This document shows positions 11,501 through 21,878 of a stretch of 64,000 nt of DNA, one piece after another. The notes beneath the pieces were generated by a model. The model was given only the letters and a program-made list of their open reading frames with translations. It was not told the DNA's origin and did not search any database. Location of the stretch: NCBI RefSeq assembly GCF_036898095.1, contig NC_090767.1, positions 25,008,570 to 25,072,569 on the forward strand. The letters are read 5' to 3'. Source of the DNA: Palaemon carinicauda (taxonomy: Eukaryota; Arthropoda; Malacostraca; Decapoda; Palaemonidae). The first letter of the stretch is position 1. Each line of letters starts with the position of its first letter. The position numbers were made by a program, and so were the translations under genes.

Positions 11501-12237
11501 TGTAAGTGAACTCCCCGAGGGGGAGAATCACCGGCAGGAGAGACCGTAGGACTTAGTTCCTCCCTCGAAGGATGTTCGGAGGGGGAAACTAAACCTTCAG
11601 CTACCACAGCAACATCAGGAGCAGAGGTTTGAGATAACACATCAGAAGCCTCTGTCACAACAACGTCGACGATAGACAGAGGATCGATCTCTGCTACCGT
11701 CGGCGATTGTTTGACAGCTGCTCCCAACTTGATCATATCAAACAGAGCTTCCTTGGAGGGCGAACCCTGAAGCCCCAAGCTGTAACAAATCATTATTATT
11801 CACAGATAAAGAAATATCCTCCTCCGAGGGAGGAGAGGGAGCTGCCTCGCTATGGGAGGAAACTACCTCTCCCAAACCCTGGGATCGGTCAACAGAACTA
11901 CGGTCTACGCTACCACTCGACGACTTCTCAGGAGAAACCAATCGAATGGGAGCTTCGGAGGAGGTTTGGGCCACGGAAGAAGAGTCCTTGGGATTTTCTC
12001 TTTTCAAAGAAACCTTTTAAGGAGAGATATCCCGTTTGGACTTCTTCTTCCGGCGCCAAGAAAACCTCTCCCACTGGGATCACTGGGAGGTAGACCACTC
12101 CCTACACTCACCACATACGTTAACACTATCACACCGTTGGCCCCTACAATGAGGACACAAGGTGTGGGGATCCGTGTCCACCGCCGACATAAAGGTGCCA
12201 CAAGGGCGGTCAGGTAAACCAGGACATTTACGCATAA
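8490..12237 (-). pseudogene. C1 gag-like ORF1, broken
   Basis: ATG at 12237 opens a frame with a Cys/His cluster (CPGLPDRPC ... DPHTLCPHCRGQRC ... CGEC), probably a zinc-binding domain. A 9-bp duplication at 12074-12091 brings in a TGA (12080-12082). A Ser/Pro/acidic region and a GCGC-repeat-encoded, Arg/Pro-rich disordered stretch (about 10.2-11.1 kb) follow. The conserved C-terminal part (9329-8490) has GKNLFEPKDVEQAAERW, matching GKHLFPSDLVKEI in family A, and a basic RG-rich tail. Several frameshifts occur between these parts. It presumably formed the nucleocapsid. Confidence 0.7.
10160..11100. repeat. GCGC-rich degenerate tandem repeat inside C1 gag
   Basis: About 0.9 kb is built of loosely repeated units containing gagcgctggcgcgc and cagga motifs, very GC- and CpG-rich compared with the surroundings. 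On the minus strand it codes for low-complexity Arg/Pro/Ser/His sequence. The fold-back relative has the same kind of region at 28950-29800. Confidence 0.7.
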
Positions 12238-12239
12238 TA

Positions 12240-12290
12240 GCAGAGGCCAACTTCACAAACACTCTGGAAAAAGAAAAAGCAAAGAAAGTT
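12240..12290 (-). promoter_or_regulatory. Candidate 3' splice site upstream of C1 gag
   Basis: Read on the minus strand, ctttgctttttctttttccag is a strong polypyrimidine tract plus AG placed about 30 bases before the gag ATG. Family C's other copies have ctcattttctacag in the same place. This suggests that gag may be translated from a spliced leader-containing RNA. Inference from motif only. Confidence 0.4.
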
Positions 12291-12344
12291 TAATAATGGC
12301 TGATCAACAAAAGCGAGGGTGAAAGAGCGGACACGTCCGTCTGC

Positions 12345-12556
12345 CACCCGAGCCAATAGCAAAGTGAGCTAAATCACAGGTGTGTGTGAGGGGGGGGGGG
12401 GGGGTAGCAAGCTACCCTCCCTACCCCCAGCTAACTAGCGGTGGGGTAGTAAACCCTCGTTAAAAATCTAATGGCTCGTCATTTCAGCTACGGCGAAAGT
12501 AATTACCCATATCAAATAGCTAAGGTTTGTACAGTAGTTCAGTTACGGAACAAATC
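12345..12556. repeat. C1 right (5') inverted terminal repeat
   Basis: It pairs with 4806-5012 and ends in cagttacggaacaaa. A run of at least 14 G interrupts the repeat, and its length differs from that of the other family C termini in the window. Confidence 0.75.
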
Positions 12557-13627
12557 AAAATGAAAACAATAATACTGTCAAAAAACTATGCATAAAAAAC
12601 TCCCCACAGGGTTACGTTAGTTTAACAGCTTTAGTTAAGATTAATTTTCCCTGAACCAATCCATGCTGTATCAGTTGGTATGTTAATATTTGTGAATACA
12701 AGGTTGAAACTTATTTTTGGTTTCATTGTAGTGTATTACAGGGCGATGTAACCTAGGAAAACAACTACTTTTTCTTGTAGAAAAAATTACGCTCTCTTCG
12801 AAAATGACACTCATTCCCGTCGGAAATGAATAGTTTCAGAAACATATATACATCTATATCCTCCGATAATGGGGGACCCCCAGTGGGAACTCGGGGTTTT
12901 GGGTGGGGAAAACATACTGGGGAGTCTATATATAAACGTAAAACAAGCCTTTTCTTCTCTATTCATTACCTTCTTGAAATTATAATAACCGGAGGAGAAT
13001 ACAAAACAGTAGGCTATATCTGAATAAACTTTGGAGGTGCCGTTGCAAAGATTGTGTCATGAAAAAATACAGTAACCGTAGCCGGGTTTGTTAGGTTCTG
13101 TGCCCTTTTTGTACTTTTTATATATTGGGTAAAACTTATATGGAGAAATTAATTAAAATTCATATGGAAATATCTATCATTGCTATCGTTAGTAATGTCA
13201 GTTTTCCGTTGGTAACTCTGTGTACCCTACGTCAACGTTAACACTGTGTATTATTGGTAACGTTGCTAATGTTATCGTTCGCAGTACATTCGTAAGAGAA
13301 GTGACACGGTGCAACTTAAAGTTAGCCGAATTGGTTAATCTGTTGTTTCCGATTGAAATGAACAGCAAATTCGGTTAAATCACGTTATTTACTGAAGGAA
13401 AACATATATTTTCTCTTCGAAATCTAACCCTGTAATACAATACAAAATTACCCAGTTTAATCACTCTCTTGTCTTTACCTGTGCATTGCAAACTTGGGGA
13501 ACAGGACAGAAATTTTTGTTTTTTGGGGGAAGTCAAATTAACATCATATATCTAAGAAAATTTCCCAAAACTGGCAATGCAGAAGGAAGGTCTAAACTCA
13601 TGATCATTCGATTATTCACCAAAAAAC

Positions 13628-13628
<1 letters not shown>
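12557..13628. other. AT-rich intergenic DNA, nothing recognised
   Basis: I see no open frame with a domain, no RNA gene and no repeat shared with the rest of the window. A 65-codon open frame at 12826-13023 shows no coding features. Confidence 0.5.

Positions 13629-13694
<66 letters not shown>
13629..13694. repeat. (TA)n microsatellite
   Basis: A perfect TA run of about 66 bp. Confidence 0.97.
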
Positions 13695-13697
<3 letters not shown>

Positions 13698-13799
13698 TAG
13701 GGTTTAATTCACATATGAAATGCCGTTCTAGAATGGTATCAACATTTATCTATATTTAGGCATTACTACTTAGGGTATTTCAAGGAAGTCTTGAAGAAA

Positions 13800-13853
13800 G
13801 TTCCCTAATTTTAATTAAAATAGTTTTTCTTTTGAATAGCTAATACTTACCCA

Positions 13854-13870
<17 letters not shown>
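13800..13870. repeat. Possible family B-like terminus
   Basis: The run aattttaattaaaata followed by cttttgaatagctaatacttacccagtg resembles the left end of family B (33427-33475: ttttaattataag ... gaatatacttacccggtg). It then dissolves into a TA microsatellite. Short and diverged, so tentative. Confidence 0.35.
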
Positions 13871-13927
<57 letters not shown>

Positions 13928-13992
13928 TTATATATTTATATATTTATATATATTTATATATTTATATATTTATATATATTTATATATTTATA

Positions 13993-14065
<73 letters not shown>

Positions 14066-14070
14066 TTATA

Positions 14071-14137
<67 letters not shown>
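13855..14137. repeat. Long (TA)n / TATATTTA compound microsatellite
   Basis: About 283 bp of TA repeats are interrupted by blocks of tatattta units near 13918-14000 and 14056-14080. The Ile/Tyr reading frames through it are meaningless. Confidence 0.95.
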
Positions 14138-14140
<3 letters not shown>

Positions 14141-15438
14141 TTCTTGAGGCCTTTGTGTTGAAAGCCATGGTGACACCATTTCTTCAGAGTTTGGCGAAAT
14201 CATTTCCTCTGCCCCACAGAGTCTGTGTTGAAGCACATAACGATTCTTCTGCAGGCAAAACACAAGTCTTTCCACCGTTGAAAGTCTTCTCTACACCTCA
14301 CATTTGTCCTGAAAGTCACATACTCCATAATATCACTAGTTTTAAAGCTGTCCACTTCAAGCACACTCTCCATGTTTGAACGAAAGGCGGAACTGAAATC
14401 TTTCTACCCGGAGATAGCTACCCGAGGATAGCGTTATGTTCGGCTAGCAGTAAATAACTTTCTCGATTAGTAAGGCCAGGTCATAATAACAGACGATGTT
14501 TTAGTATAGTGTCTCGATAGGATCCTAGTAGGGATATAAGGAAAAAAACGACTTAAGTAATGAACAATTAAAATAAAATATTAACATTAAAACAGAATAG
14601 AGGAAAATTTCCCTGTTTTAGGAAAATGAGAAGAAAACTTCGAAATCAACAGAGAAAGTTTACTCGGTTTCGCATTTATGTAAAGCAGATACTTAAATGG
14701 GAGAAGCTACAAAATCTCTAACAAATAGTAGAAAAGTTGGTTCTATTAATGAGGGTACTAATACTCTGGTGTATATAAAGCCCTAACCACTGATAGTCAT
14801 AATGTGGCCAGTTGGAGGAAAATTAACGTTTTTGGGAAATTTTGAGTCCAAGAGGGTAAAAAGGGAAAAATTATACTAAAATCAATTGGGAAATTTTATT
14901 CGAAGGTTTCATATTTATGAAAAGCAGGATATATGTAAAATGAAATTGGGAAGACACAAAATCTATAACAAATAGCAAAAAGATTGTTTCTGTTAATGAG
15001 GGCACGAATTCTGCACAGATGGTAGTGGGAGTAGATCGACAGTTTAACTATTATGTTGTTGCAGATTAACTATTATCCCTCCCGGCAAACAAAGGATTAA
15101 CGAAGCTTTTAATCTGACCCAAAGAATTCCTATTAGACAATAAATAAGCTTGAAAACAACAGAATCAGTTTTCATGTTGGATAATTTTACTATTTATTTG
15201 GAATTTTCTCCACAAATAACTAAAATTATGTTATCGGCATGCATTCAACACATTGTGTACGTCTGTTTTTCATAACTTTATATATATTTTCTAAAATATC
15301 CATCCTCGCTCATCAACAAATATTATTTTTCTTCCTTCACACAAACGAAAAAAAAAAATTGGTTTTCAAAGAAATAGGAAGTTTTTCTTATAGTAAATTC
15401 GTAACCTTTTCTTCGCAAATATTTGTTTTGTATCTAGA
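14138..15438. other. Intergenic DNA containing a diverged tandem duplication
   Basis: The segment at 14601-14767 and that at 14816-15014 share many blocks in the same order, including caaatagta/caaatagca, tttatg.aaagcag and ttaatgagggtac/ttaatgagggcac. This indicates an old duplication of about 200 bp with a spacing near 245 bp. No coding potential is evident in the rest. Confidence 0.55.
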
Positions 15439-15795
15439 TTTTTGGGCTCAAGCCATGGCGTCCTGATGGAAGGTTCCTTTTTGGTAGCTTCCTTGGGTAA
15501 ATAACTACTAAGATATTCCCAGAGAATTTAACCACAGGTTATCACAGAATTCTAACTTCTGGAGCGAGTATCCTAAAGGTTTCCCTTTTAAGACATCGTA
15601 TATCAACAGGGGACGCATGTATAAACGCGCCACATAGCTATCTACACCCCGAACAGAGTTAATGCTTCGGTGTGTAAGGGTTGAGAATAGCTGGGAGCCG
15701 TTCCATAGCTAATCTCATTCGTGGCTACTACTGATACTCGAGACGTAAACAAACGGGCGCCATTGCTTAAATGACGTCACGTCCGTCTTCATCCT
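15439..15795. repeat. A1 left inverted terminal repeat
   Basis: It starts tttttgggctcaagccatgg and pairs with 23831-24175. Only the outermost ~18 bp differ from the right end, which has its own ~45-bp extension ending aaatccgttt. Confidence 0.9.
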
Positions 15796-18087
15796 TTGTT
15801 CAGTAGCTCGCCCTACTTAGACGGATTTTCCCTGTGCTTTACTTATCGCTTTGCATCTTCGTAATGTCGGTACCTTCAGCCTCGCCTTCTTCTGGAAAGT
15901 TGAGTACAAGGTTCCAGTATTGTTTAGTTAAGCTCTGACCGTAAAGTAAATATTAATTTCCGAGATAATTGCTGTTTTGTGGCAGAGCTGTGCCTCTACC
16001 GGACCCGCCATTTTATGGCGTCGTTGTTGTTATGCATGCCTTATTTAGTTAGCCACAACAACGCTTCCGGCCTTATTTACTAATCGAATACATTAGTTTA
16101 TATAGTCTTCATAGCTAGGAACTTTTATATCGTGTTTCGACGCTTTTTATCGGTCATCGATTGACCTCACACCAGTCGGCTACTATAGCCCCCAGGCCAG
16201 AGCGCCTGTATATAAGTGTTCATGCATGATTTTATTAGTGATCCTAGGCTAAGTTATGAAGATAGTGGCATTATTTTACAATACTTTCGACAGTGATGCA
16301 AGTGTTTTTTCGCCTTCAGGGACCATATAGGGGATAGGTTAGTTAGTATCCCTAACTAACCTAACCTCCTCGTAGGACCCCTATATGCTTCCTTCATCCC
16401 CTGCCTTGGCACTCCCTCTGTTTAGCCTTGATTTCCTTTCTGAGTAAGGGGATCAAGTGTCTAATGGAGTATTCATCGCCTCTCAGTCCTCCCTAAGGGA
16501 ATGACCCCCCCCTTAGGGTTGCGTCCGAGAGTGAGGTTAGGCTAGCCCTTCCTCTATGGCTAGGAATAGTCTATGACCATCCTGCCATAGCGATATGTCT
16601 TCTATCCTTCCTAGTTCAGGGCTTCTAGCCCTGTTCTAGGTTAGGTTTTGGAAGGTTACTCTGTCCCCTGCTGAAACTGTACCCATGCACCGTTTCAGCC
16701 TGGCGGCCTTATCTTAGGTTAGGGAGTGTCCTCCCTTTCCCTAGTGTCCGCTCTGGTACAGAACCCCTTCCTTGGAAGACCCTTCTCTTCTCCCCTCCCC
16801 ACCTATCTCTTGTATAGCCTAGCCTACACTTAGGTTAGTCTATACCCATCTGTCCCCTGTCCTACAACTCCTCCTTAGGGTGGAGTGATAGGGCTACCTT
16901 GAGCTTCCTTGTGCAGTCCGCTCTGGTACATATACCCTTCATAGTGTCCTATGGGGTTAGCCACTGGATGCGTTCTGCATGTGGAGGTCTCTCCTCTCTT
17001 GGGTGTCCCCTAGCCCTCCCTTGGGCTACCCTGCCCCCGGTCCCCTGCGACCCCAGCTCCTGGGTGATAGAGCCTGCCTCTATCATGGGTACACCCTCTC
17101 AGGGGGGGATGTTTGGATTCCATGACTGGACTTCTTACATCCCTCCCCCTGTCTCTCTCTCTATCCGGGTGCCGGTCCCTTGCCGCCTCCACTGTCGGCG
17201 ATACCTGCCTCCTACCTTGGTGACTCTCCCCTACCCTCATGCCGTCAGCCCCTCCGCTTGCCGGGGGACTGTCGACCGCCGACGGCCTTCCTCCTTCCTC
17301 CTACCTCACCGTCCGCTTGCCGGTCGGCCACCGGTGTGCCGGCATTCACTGCCGGCAACCGGGTTCAGCTATAACCATCCTTATCCCAGTCACCAATCCG
17401 GCATCCTCCGACCGCCGGAGCCGCCGCTCCCCTGCCGGCGTGCCGCCGTTGTACCGGCGGCCGCCACCCTGGCTTACTCTTGACTTACATTTTGTCTGTC
17501 CTAATGCCAGAAACTCTGCTGGAGCGGCCTCCGGCGTGCCGGAGGTCTGCCGGAACCTCCCGGAGGCGTCAAGGATACTTGCACCCCCTTCTCCTAGCTA
17601 TCACTTGTATACTGATAGCCCTACACTGCAAACAGATAGCCTGTTACACTCTTTAGACCAGTGCCTTGGTACTGTTCTATTAGTAAGCATGCTGTCCTTT
17701 TGCATTCGTCAATATTCCAGCATGCTGCGTGCATCTTAGCGCGGCTGGTTGCCGGAAGCAGTTACCTTAAGGGACCTGTTAACTCCCTAATCTGGGACTG
17801 AGTGATCTCAGTCCCAAACTTATCCTTGGTTTTCCACGGAATTCCATTGCCCTGTGGAATTTCAGGGAATACTATCCTGTGCCTTTGGCCATCTCGGATT
17901 ACCCATGGATAAAGCTTGCGGTAGCCAGACGGGCGAGATGCATGGAGTATGTTTTCTTTACTACTTCAATCTCTATGCATCACTCCCTTCATTAAGTTAA
18001 AATTAATGATTAATGTTAACTTAGCTTAAGAGCCATTCTTATGACTCCCCCCATACTCATTTTCTCTTTCTTCCACAGGAGGAGCAG
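15796..18087 (+). other. A1 5' leader
   Basis: About 2.3 kb between ITR and gag, conserved in A2 (42548-44858) and A3 (59464-61757). It holds a conserved short frame beginning at the ATG at 15864 (24 codons, containing SASPSSGKLSTRFQYCL), many ttagg/cctaa pentamers at 16330-16850, a CCGG-rich block at 17170-17570, and a polypyrimidine-AG just before gag. It probably contains the promoter and an intron. Confidence 0.6.
18058..18079 (+). promoter_or_regulatory. Candidate 3' splice site before A1 gag
   Basis: The sequence ttttctctttcttccacag lies 10 bases upstream of the gag start position and is retained in A2 (44831-44849) and A3 (minus strand, near 59473-59491). It is a textbook polypyrimidine tract plus AG. 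Confidence 0.5.
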
Positions 18088-20037
18088 ACGAAGTGTGACT
18101 TCGACTTCTGCGCTGTGAAACGCCCGCACTTCTACGGGCATACGGCTTGCAGGACTCACGCCCCTTGTGCTGACAAGAAAGGGGATCTGAAATTCTGGAA
18201 CCCACTGAATTGTACGGTCTGCCAGGCTTACCTAGTTGATACCTTCCATAACCCTCCCTCAGCGGAGGTCAGGGACATTTCTCGGGAGAAGTTACGCAAG
18301 TGGGTGCGTGGCTTCCAGAAGAATGCCACCGGACCGTACCTGGCCACTGAAGAATTGAGGTCACTCCTGTTCCCTAAGGCCTCCCCTGATTCTGTGGTTC
18401 CCAAGGATGCGATTCCCACTGTCCAAATTACAGTGGAACCTGATGTTGTCATGGCTCAGTCCATGCACGAGTGCCGCCTGGATTCTGAAGATGACGAACA
18501 TATGTCGGACGTCTCGGAAGACACGGAGAAGACTCTTATGGCTCAAGGAGCAGAAGATGACGAAGACCAGGTGGAATACGCCGAGTCGGAGCAAGAGGTC
18601 GCTCCTCCTTCCATCTCCGCTCCTACTCCTACACCGACGGAAGTATCTATCCCGTCTACCTCCACGACCCCGGATCCCTCTTCTTCCACTCAAGAAATGA
18701 TCCGGCTGATTAGAGCCGTCATGGACGACAGGTTAAAGGAGAATCAGGAGTTCATCATGTCCATGATGGGATCCAAAGAACCAAAGAGGATTTCGATTAA
18801 GGATCTCCCCGCTTGCTCACATGCCAACCCGTGGAGGTATGCTGAGCATAAGGTTATCGCGACCGGCAGGATCTTTATCAGCGACAAGATCGGCACGGTC
18901 CCTTTGGAAGACGTGGAGTTCTTCCCAAACTTTGAGGCCTACCCGGACTGTTACGTCCGACTTCGTTCCGAACCCGCCTCTAAGGAAGAGACCGAACCCA
19001 AGGAAGAGATAGTGTTCGATCTCGCGAAGGCCCAGGCTATGCTAGCCAACACATTCAAGAGTAGGGGTTTTACCTGCTCCAAGCTTCCGGCCCTGAGCAA
19101 GAAGCACCCTACTTATGTCGCACCTGAAAATGCGGTTCTTCCATTCTTGGAAAAGGCCTTCACTGCGTGCCTTAAAGCTGTGGAAGAGGGGAAAGCCTGC
19201 CCTGCACTGGAGGAGTGCAGACCCTTCTCCATAGTCACTCCCCCCGACGCTCGACACTGGAAAGATATCCAGCACACTTTCGTCGTGGGAAAGCTAGATC
19301 CTGACGTCGCCGGACGTCAGTTTAACGAAGACCTCCCTAAGCTCAACGATCACCTCCTTCGTCGGGAACAAGACACGAAGGAGAGGCTCGCAGCATCTAT
19401 GTCTCACCAAGTCCAACTTGAAATTATGGCCTGTGACACCAGAGTACCAGACCACTACATGGTACTCTCCAAATCCCACATGACAACCATGATGAAGGAC
19501 TTGTACCACTTCATAAAGGCTCGGAGAGCCTGTCGTGAATTCGTGTTCGCAGGTGCCACTATGAAACATGAACCCCGGAGGCTGATTTCCTCCAACATCT
19601 GGGGCAAACACCTCTTTCCTTCTGACCTTGTGAAGGAAATCACCGACAAAGCCGCCACGGAGAATAGGAACCTTCTCCATAAGTGGGGCATGTCAAGAAA
19701 AAGGAAACCCTCTCAGGACGAAGGACCTCAACCTAAGAGGAAATCCCAAAAACAGAAACCCCAGCAACGTCAACCAAGACGTCAGTTTCCGGGACCCGCT
19801 ACCTCCCAAGTGGCAGCTCAGCCACAACAGACCTTTCAATTGGTCCCCCAACCGGTGTTGTCACAGTCACCGGTCTTCACCCCTGCTTTCGAACAACAGA
19901 CAACTACCTTTCGTCCCAAAGGTAGAGGCTCGAACAGAGGTGCAAGCAGAGACGCATCTTGCCGTCCCTCCAGAGGCAGAGGAGGAAAGGGAGCTAGCGG
20001 CCGAGGCAGCAAGCCCTCGGGACACCAGAAGCAATGA
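18088..20037 (+). CDS. A1 gag-like ORF1, start codon lost
   Basis: The frame is open for about 649 codons and is collinear with the intact gags of A2 and A3, but the ATG at the homologous start reads ACG at 18088-18090. The N-terminus has a Cys/His cluster (CDFDFC ... GHTACRTHAPC ... CTVC), followed by an acidic and Ser/Thr/Pro-rich linker, a helical capsid-like region with GKHLFPSDLVKEI, and a basic Q/RG-rich tail (SRGRGGKGASGRG) suited to RNA binding. It would need an upstream start, possibly from a spliced exon. Confidence 0.8.
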   Translation, partial: TKCDFDFCAVKRPHFYGHTACRTHAPCADKKGDLKFWNPLNCTVCQAYLVDTFHNPPSAEVRDISREKLRKWVRGFQKNATGPYLATEELRSLLFPKASPDSVVPKDAIPTVQITVEPDVVMAQSMHECRLDSEDDEHMSDVSEDTEKTLMAQGAEDDEDQVEYAESEQEVAPPSISAPTPTPTEVSIPSTSTTPDPSSSTQEMIRLIRAVMDDRLKENQEFIMSMMGSKEPKRISIKDLPACSHANPWRYAEHKVIATGRIFISDKIGTVPLEDVEFFPNFEAYPDCYVRLRSEPASKEETEPKEEIVFDLAKAQAMLANTFKSRGFTCSKLPALSKKHPTYVAPENAVLPFLEKAFTACLKAVEEGKACPALEECRPFSIVTPPDARHWKDIQHTFVVGKLDPDVAGRQFNEDLPKLNDHLLRREQDTKERLAASMSHQVQLEIMACDTRVPDHYMVLSKSHMTTMMKDLYHFIKARRACREFVFAGATMKHEPRRLISSNIWGKHLFPSDLVKEITDKAATENRNLLHKWGMSRKRKPSQDEGPQPKRKSQKQKPQQRQPRRQFPGPATSQVAAQPQQTFQLVPQPVLSQSPVFTPAFEQQTTTFRPKGRGSNRGASRDASCRPSRGRGGKGASGRGSKPSGHQKQ

Positions 20038-21878
20038 AGTGCTTTCGGTGGGAGGAAGACTCCGCCAATTCCAGGATTGTTGGACCTTCGATCCCTGGGC
20101 ACACAGCATCGTCAAGAAGGGTCTAGGCTGGAGTTGGACTCAACCACCCCCAACCTTCCAGCAATTCTTCCAACAATCAACCCCCCTTCTGGAAGAATAT
20201 GTCCTAGATCTCTTGAACAAGAAGGTGATAAGGAAGGTAAAGTCCACCAGGTTCCAAGGGAGACTGTTTTGTGTCCCCAAGAAAGACTCCGACAAACTCA
20301 GAGTCATTCTGGACTTATCCCCCCTCAACAAGTTCATAGCGAACGACAAGTTCAAGATGCTGCTCTTCATCAGATAAGGACCCTTCTGCCTCGAGGTTCC
20401 TACACGGTCTCCATAGACCTGGCGGATGCCTACTGGCACGTTCCAATGAACCATCACGCTTCCTCCTACCTAGGATTTCGACTCCAAAGGAAAAGCTACG
20501 CCTTCCGGGCCATGCCCTACGGCCTCAACGTGGCCCCCTCGGATCTTCACAAAGCTGGCGGACACCATAGTACAACAGCTCCGCCTCCGAAACGTCCAGG
20601 TGATGGCCTACCTCGACGACTGGCTAGTCTGGGCTCCATCGCCCGAAGATTGTGTAAAATCTTGCAACAAAGTCACCCAGTACCTAGAACACCTGGGATT
20701 CAAGATCAACGAGAAGAAATCTCGCCTCTCTCCAGTTCAGAAGTTCCAGTGGTTGGGAATCCAATGGAACCTTCAGTCACACCGCCTTTCCATCCCCCAG
20801 AAGAAAAGGAAGGAAATAGCAGGGTCTGTCAAGCGACTGCTGAAATCCAAACGAATTTCAAGACGCCAGCAGGAACGAGTTCTAGGCTCTCTACAGTTCG
20901 CCTCAGTGACAAACCCAGTGCTTCGTGCACAGCTAAAGGATGCCGCGGGAGTCTGGAGACGTTCTGCATCCATCGCTCGAAGAGACCTCAAGAGACGGCT
21001 TCCAAACAGACTTCGACTTCTCCTAAAGCCGTGGTCAGAAGCAAAGGCCCTGAAAAGGTCCATGCCTCTCCAACACCCTCCTCCATCACTCAACATCCAC
21101 ACGGACGCTTCGCTGGAGGGTTGGGGAGGTCACTCCCACCAAAAACAGGCTCAAGGCACCTGGTCTCCCCTGTTCAAGACGTTCCATATAAACATCTTGG
21201 GAGGCCATGGCGGTTCTTCTAACTCTGAAGAAATTATCCCCGCCGCCCTCGATCCACATTCGTCTAACCCTAGACAACTCGGTGGTAGTTCGTTGTCTCA
21301 ATCGCCAGGGCTCAAGATCGCCCCAGATAAATCAGGTGCTTCTCCCAATCTTCCGTCTGGCGGAGAAGAAGAAGTGGCACCTGTCTGCAGTTCACCTACA
21401 AGGATTCCGCAACGTGACAGCGGATGCTCTATCGCGGACAAACCCGATAGAGTCGGAATGGTCTCTAGACGCAAGATCATTCTCCTTCATCTCTCACCAA
21501 GTCCCAGAACTTCAGATAGATCTCTTTGCAACGAGCGACAACAATCAACTTCCTCGGTACGTGGCCCCGTACGAGGACCCCAAGGCAGAAGCAGTGGATG
21601 CCATGTCACTGGACTGGAACAGATGGTCCAAGATCTACCTGTTCCCTCCCACCAACCTTCTGTTGAAAGTCCTCTCCAAACTGAGAACCTTCAAAGGGAC
21701 AGCGGCCCTAGTGGCTCCCAAGTGGCCCCGGAGCAACTGGTACCCCCTGGTCCTGGAGCTGCAGCCCAAGCTGATCCCTCTCCCGGGCCCAGTTCTCTCC
21801 CAACAAGTACAGAAGTCGACTGTCTTCGCTTCATCATCGAAAATCAAGGACCTTCATCTCATGATTTTCTCTCCCTAG
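19940..21878 (+). pseudogene. A1 RT-RNase H-methyltransferase-like ORF with three frameshifts
   Basis: The ORF overlaps the gag end in another frame and has no ATG at its head in any copy, so it may be expressed by frameshifting. Compared with A2 and A3, one base is missing after 20362, one C is extra in the run 20534-20538 (these two compensate), and one G is extra at 21199-21201. RT motifs are present: DLADAYWHVP and YLDD at 20609-20620. RNase H acids lie in HTDAS, TLDNSV and TADALSR. IDLFAT ... YLFPPTN marks the methyltransferase-like segment. Confidence 0.85.

Larger units (their letters stand above)
4806..12556 (-). mobile_element. Family C1: DIRS-type YR retrotransposon, full length, inactivated
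   Basis: This 7.75-kb element is read on the minus strand from 12556 to 4806: 5' ITR, gag, RT, RNase H, methyltransferase-like segment, YR, ICR and 3' ITR. There is no LTR, integrase or protease. The order and the ITR plus ICR termini define the DIRS group. Coding frames are broken by several stops and shifts, and two RNase H catalytic aspartates appear to be asparagine. It shares gag zinc-cluster and YR features with family B, so B and C are sister families, while family A is more distant. Confidence 0.85.

Noticed and set aside
13855..14147. Ile/Tyr-rich open frames through TA repeats
   Set aside because: Pure microsatellite translation.
16899..17739. Pro/Ser-rich open frames of up to 194 codons in the family A leader (also 43704-44365)
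   Set aside because: Frames are not kept between copies: lengths and frames differ in A1, A2 and A3.
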